From positions 1 through 6,073 of the forward strand of contig JAFQUW010000118.1 of NCBI GenBank assembly GCA_017408325.1: a stretch of DNA of 6,073 bases, written 5' to 3'. A program made the translations under genes and the position numbers. The notes below the pieces were generated by a model. It had not been told where the DNA came from and ran no database searches. It worked only from the letters and a program-made list of their open reading frames with translations. This document shows, one piece after another, positions 4,145 through 6,073 of this stretch. This DNA comes from Clostridia bacterium (GTDB taxonomy: Bacteria > Bacillota > Clostridia > Oscillospirales > SIG627). Every line of letters starts with the position of its first letter. Position 1 is the stretch's first letter.

Positions 4145-5920
4145 ATGGCAAAACTGTTCTCGCTCGCGCTCGAGAAATTCGGCGGTCTGCACCTCAATCA
4201 AAAGGGCGAAGTTCCGATTTCCGACGGCGAGAGCCCCGACATGAAAAATTTCCGCATCACGGAAAACGGACAACTGAAACTGCGTGAAGGATTTCGCGTT
4301 TTGCACCGTCTGAACGGCCCCGTGCGTTGTCTGTGGCAAGGCACACTGAACAAAGTCTCCCTCTTCCTCGCGCTTGTCGGCAAAACGCTCTACCGCTCCT
4401 TTGACGGTTTTGAAAACCTCGAACCGATCGGAGAGATCGAAGGCGAGGAGCGCATCTCCTGCCTCGAATTTCGGGAAAAACTGTACTTTCTCACGGGAGA
4501 GACCATCCTCGTCTGCGACGGGGAGAAGCTGGAGGAAATCACCCCTTATCGCCCTCTCATTCGCATCGCTTCTCCCCCCGGAGGAGGAGGGACTCCCTTT
4601 GAAGCAGTCAATTTCCTCTCGGGACAGGTGCGGCAAACCTTTTCCGCCGACGGAAAAACTCAAATCTTTCACCTGATCTCCCGCGCCGTGGAAAGCGTCG
4701 ACTACGTTCTGTTAAACGGAGAAGAACTGCCCAAAGAACGCTACTTCGCCGAACCGAACTACGGAACCGTCCAGATCTTCGGCGAAGTCGCCGAATTTCC
4801 TCCGGACGCCGGAACGGAAAACGTCGAGATCGGCTACACACTCGCACCGGAAACGCTGCCCGAGCCGCTCTTCTGCCGACACGGAATCACCTACGGCGGC
4901 GAAAACGACACGCGCGCCTTCCTCTACGCCAACCCCGACAAACCCGCGCTTCGCTATTATTCCGGCATTGCGGACGGGCTCCCCACAATGTCCTACTTCC
5001 CCGTCACCAACGTTTCCATGGTCGGCGACGGAGAAGCCATCACTTCCATCGTTCGCCACTACGACCGACAGATCATCTTCACTCCGCACTCGACTTACTA
5101 CTCCTACCCCGAAGTGCAAACGGAAGAGACGGGACGGCAGTACACCTCGTTTCCGATCTACACCCTTTCGGCAATGAAGGGAAACATCGTCCCCGGACTT
5201 GCCCTGCTTGCAGACAACAAGCCGCTCTCCGTGATGCCCTCGGGCCTCTACCTTTGGAGTAATACTTCGGTGCGCGACGAGCGAAACGCTCACCTCTTCT
5301 CCGAAGCGATTTCCCCTGCACTGAGGAGCGAAGATCTGTCAAACGCCCGGATCTATCTGCGTGCATCGACTTCCGAGATCTACCTCGCCCTCTCACGCGG
5401 CATCTACGTCTACAATCTGAAATCCCGTCTGTTTTATTACTACGAAGGTTTCTCTCCGAACGTGATGCTCGAAGATGAAACGAACCGCTTTTTCTTCGGA
5501 ACCAAGTCCGGCGAGATCTGTCTTACAGAAGGACATCTTGACGACACAAAAGGCATCGACGCGCACTGGGAAAGCAGCGCACTCTTCTGCGGTGATCGCG
5601 CACACACGAAAAATCTCTTTGACATCACTCTCGGGGTGAACGCAGATGCCGCCGCACCGCTGATCCTCTCCTGGCGCACCGACAATGCAACTTCCCGCAA
5701 AGACATGCGCATCCGGCAAAGTCCCCTCCTCGATTTCGGCGCACCGGATTTTGCAAATTTTTCTCTGGAGACGGCACGCAGATCAAAGGCGCGCAAAATC
5801 AAGATCGGTGCCAAGCGATTTGAATCCGTTACGCTTCGCATCACGCATCCGCCCGAAGAGAGTGATCTCTGCATCACCCATTTGATCTTGCGCGGCAAGA
5901 TCTGCGACCAACACACCTAA
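4145..5920 (+). CDS. Beta-rich tail hub / nozzle protein (P22 gp10 / T7 gp12-like)
   Basis: 591 residues, dominated by short beta strands with propeller-like repeats. Residues 8-135 open with ALEKFGGLHLNQ..ISDGESPDMKNFRITENGQLKLREGF, a stretch typical of phage tail proteins of this type, followed by blades such as KVSLFLALVGKTLYRSF and KLYFLTGETILVCDG. A Gly linker (PPGGGG, 144-149) leads to a separate domain at about 156-231 (VNFLSGQVRQTFSADGKTQIFHL..VDYVLLNGEEL..Y..GTVQIF..ENVEIGY) resembling modules found in phage tail fibres. The propeller resumes with RAFLYANPDKPALRYYSG..PVTNVSMVGDGEAITSIVRHYDRQIIFT (257-313) and YLRASTSEIYLALSRGIYVYNLKSRLFYYYEGF (404-436). The C-terminal part (470-590) begins IDAHWESSALFCGD. 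Nozzle proteins plug and extend the portal channel in short-tailed phages. P22 gp10 is 472 and T7 gp12 794 residues. GGAAAGG (4132-4138) precedes the start. Assignment is from fold pattern and gene order. Confidence 0.7.
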   Translation: MAKLFSLALEKFGGLHLNQKGEVPISDGESPDMKNFRITENGQLKLREGFRVLHRLNGPVRCLWQGTLNKVSLFLALVGKTLYRSFDGFENLEPIGEIEGEERISCLEFREKLYFLTGETILVCDGEKLEEITPYRPLIRIASPPGGGGTPFEAVNFLSGQVRQTFSADGKTQIFHLISRAVESVDYVLLNGEELPKERYFAEPNYGTVQIFGEVAEFPPDAGTENVEIGYTLAPETLPEPLFCRHGITYGGENDTRAFLYANPDKPALRYYSGIADGLPTMSYFPVTNVSMVGDGEAITSIVRHYDRQIIFTPHSTYYSYPEVQTEETGRQYTSFPIYTLSAMKGNIVPGLALLADNKPLSVMPSGLYLWSNTSVRDERNAHLFSEAISPALRSEDLSNARIYLRASTSEIYLALSRGIYVYNLKSRLFYYYEGFSPNVMLEDETNRFFFGTKSGEICLTEGHLDDTKGIDAHWESSALFCGDRAHTKNLFDITLGVNADAAAPLILSWRTDNATSRKDMRIRQSPLLDFGAPDFANFSLETARRSKARKIKIGAKRFESVTLRITHPPEESDLCITHLILRGKICDQHT

Positions 5921-5929
5921 GGAGGCAAT

Positions 5930-6073
5930 ATGTCTTTTCCGAATTTAAACCACGATTTTCACCACGTGCGCTCTCTGCCCGACCGCCCCACGCTTGCGCA
6001 AGGGTACACGCCCGAACTCTTAAAGGAAATCTTTGACCGTGCAGGCGAGGAGATCAAACGTTACATCAACGAA
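5930..6073 (+). CDS. N-terminus of a probable tail fibre or other tail protein (truncated by window)
   Basis: Only the first 48 codons are present, from ATG 5930, with GGAGG (5921-5925) directly after the nozzle stop. They read MSFPNLNHDFHHVRSLPDRP, then TLAQGYTPELLKEIFDRAGE, then EIKRYINE. The pattern 'LPDRP---G-T--LLKE-FD-AG--IK-YIN' recurs at the N-terminus of tail fibre, appendage and similar tail proteins in Firmicutes phages, where it is thought to hook onto the tail hub. Its place right after the nozzle gene fits. The C-terminal, receptor-binding or repeat parts lie beyond the window, so the full function cannot be judged. Confidence 0.6.
   Translation, partial: MSFPNLNHDFHHVRSLPDRPTLAQGYTPELLKEIFDRAGEEIKRYINE

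Overview
The window looks like part of a prophage or other phage-derived element from a Gram-positive gut anaerobe, most likely class Clostridia. Four things point there: BspA-type leucine-rich-repeat protein coding, strong GGAGG/AAGGAG ribosome-binding sites, a perfect consensus vegetative promoter, and a short-tailed-phage-like head/tail gene order. Host assignment is inference; no 16S gene or other marker is present.

Left part (1-853). A secreted LRR protein gene runs leftward off the window on the minus strand (1-378, 3' end missing). A small XRE/Cro-type repressor (545-799) diverges from it and ends at a strong intrinsic terminator (816-848). The AT-rich divergent region (379-544) holds a perfect TTGACA-17-TATAAT promoter for the LRR gene and a second TATAAT for the regulator. 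It also holds three copies of a 15-bp inverted repeat, ATTCY-N5-RGAAT. One copy fills the spacer of the LRR promoter, one lies at its expected start of transcription, and one overlaps the -10 of the regulator gene. This looks like a compact, autoregulated repressor switch that also controls a surface-protein gene.

Right part (921-6073). A tightly packed rightward operon encodes a virion morphogenesis module: portal protein (921-2498), small scaffold-like protein (2464-2871), short HK97-fold/P22-like major capsid protein (2887-3714), head-tail connector (3716-4114), a large beta-rich tail hub/nozzle protein (4145-5920), and the first 48 codons of a probable tail fibre or other tail protein (5930 to the window end). 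The order portal - scaffold - coat - connector - nozzle matches P22/T7-like short-tailed phages. No terminase gene lies upstream of the portal, where it would normally be expected. The LRR/regulator pair with its own promoters and terminator sits there instead, which suggests either a 'moron' cargo insertion or a phage-chromosome boundary.

The most notable signals are the three-operator divergent switch, the LRR gene placed under that switch next to the virion genes, and a fibre-like beta domain apparently inserted in the nozzle protein. All functional assignments rest on recognising family patterns by eye; no database search was possible.
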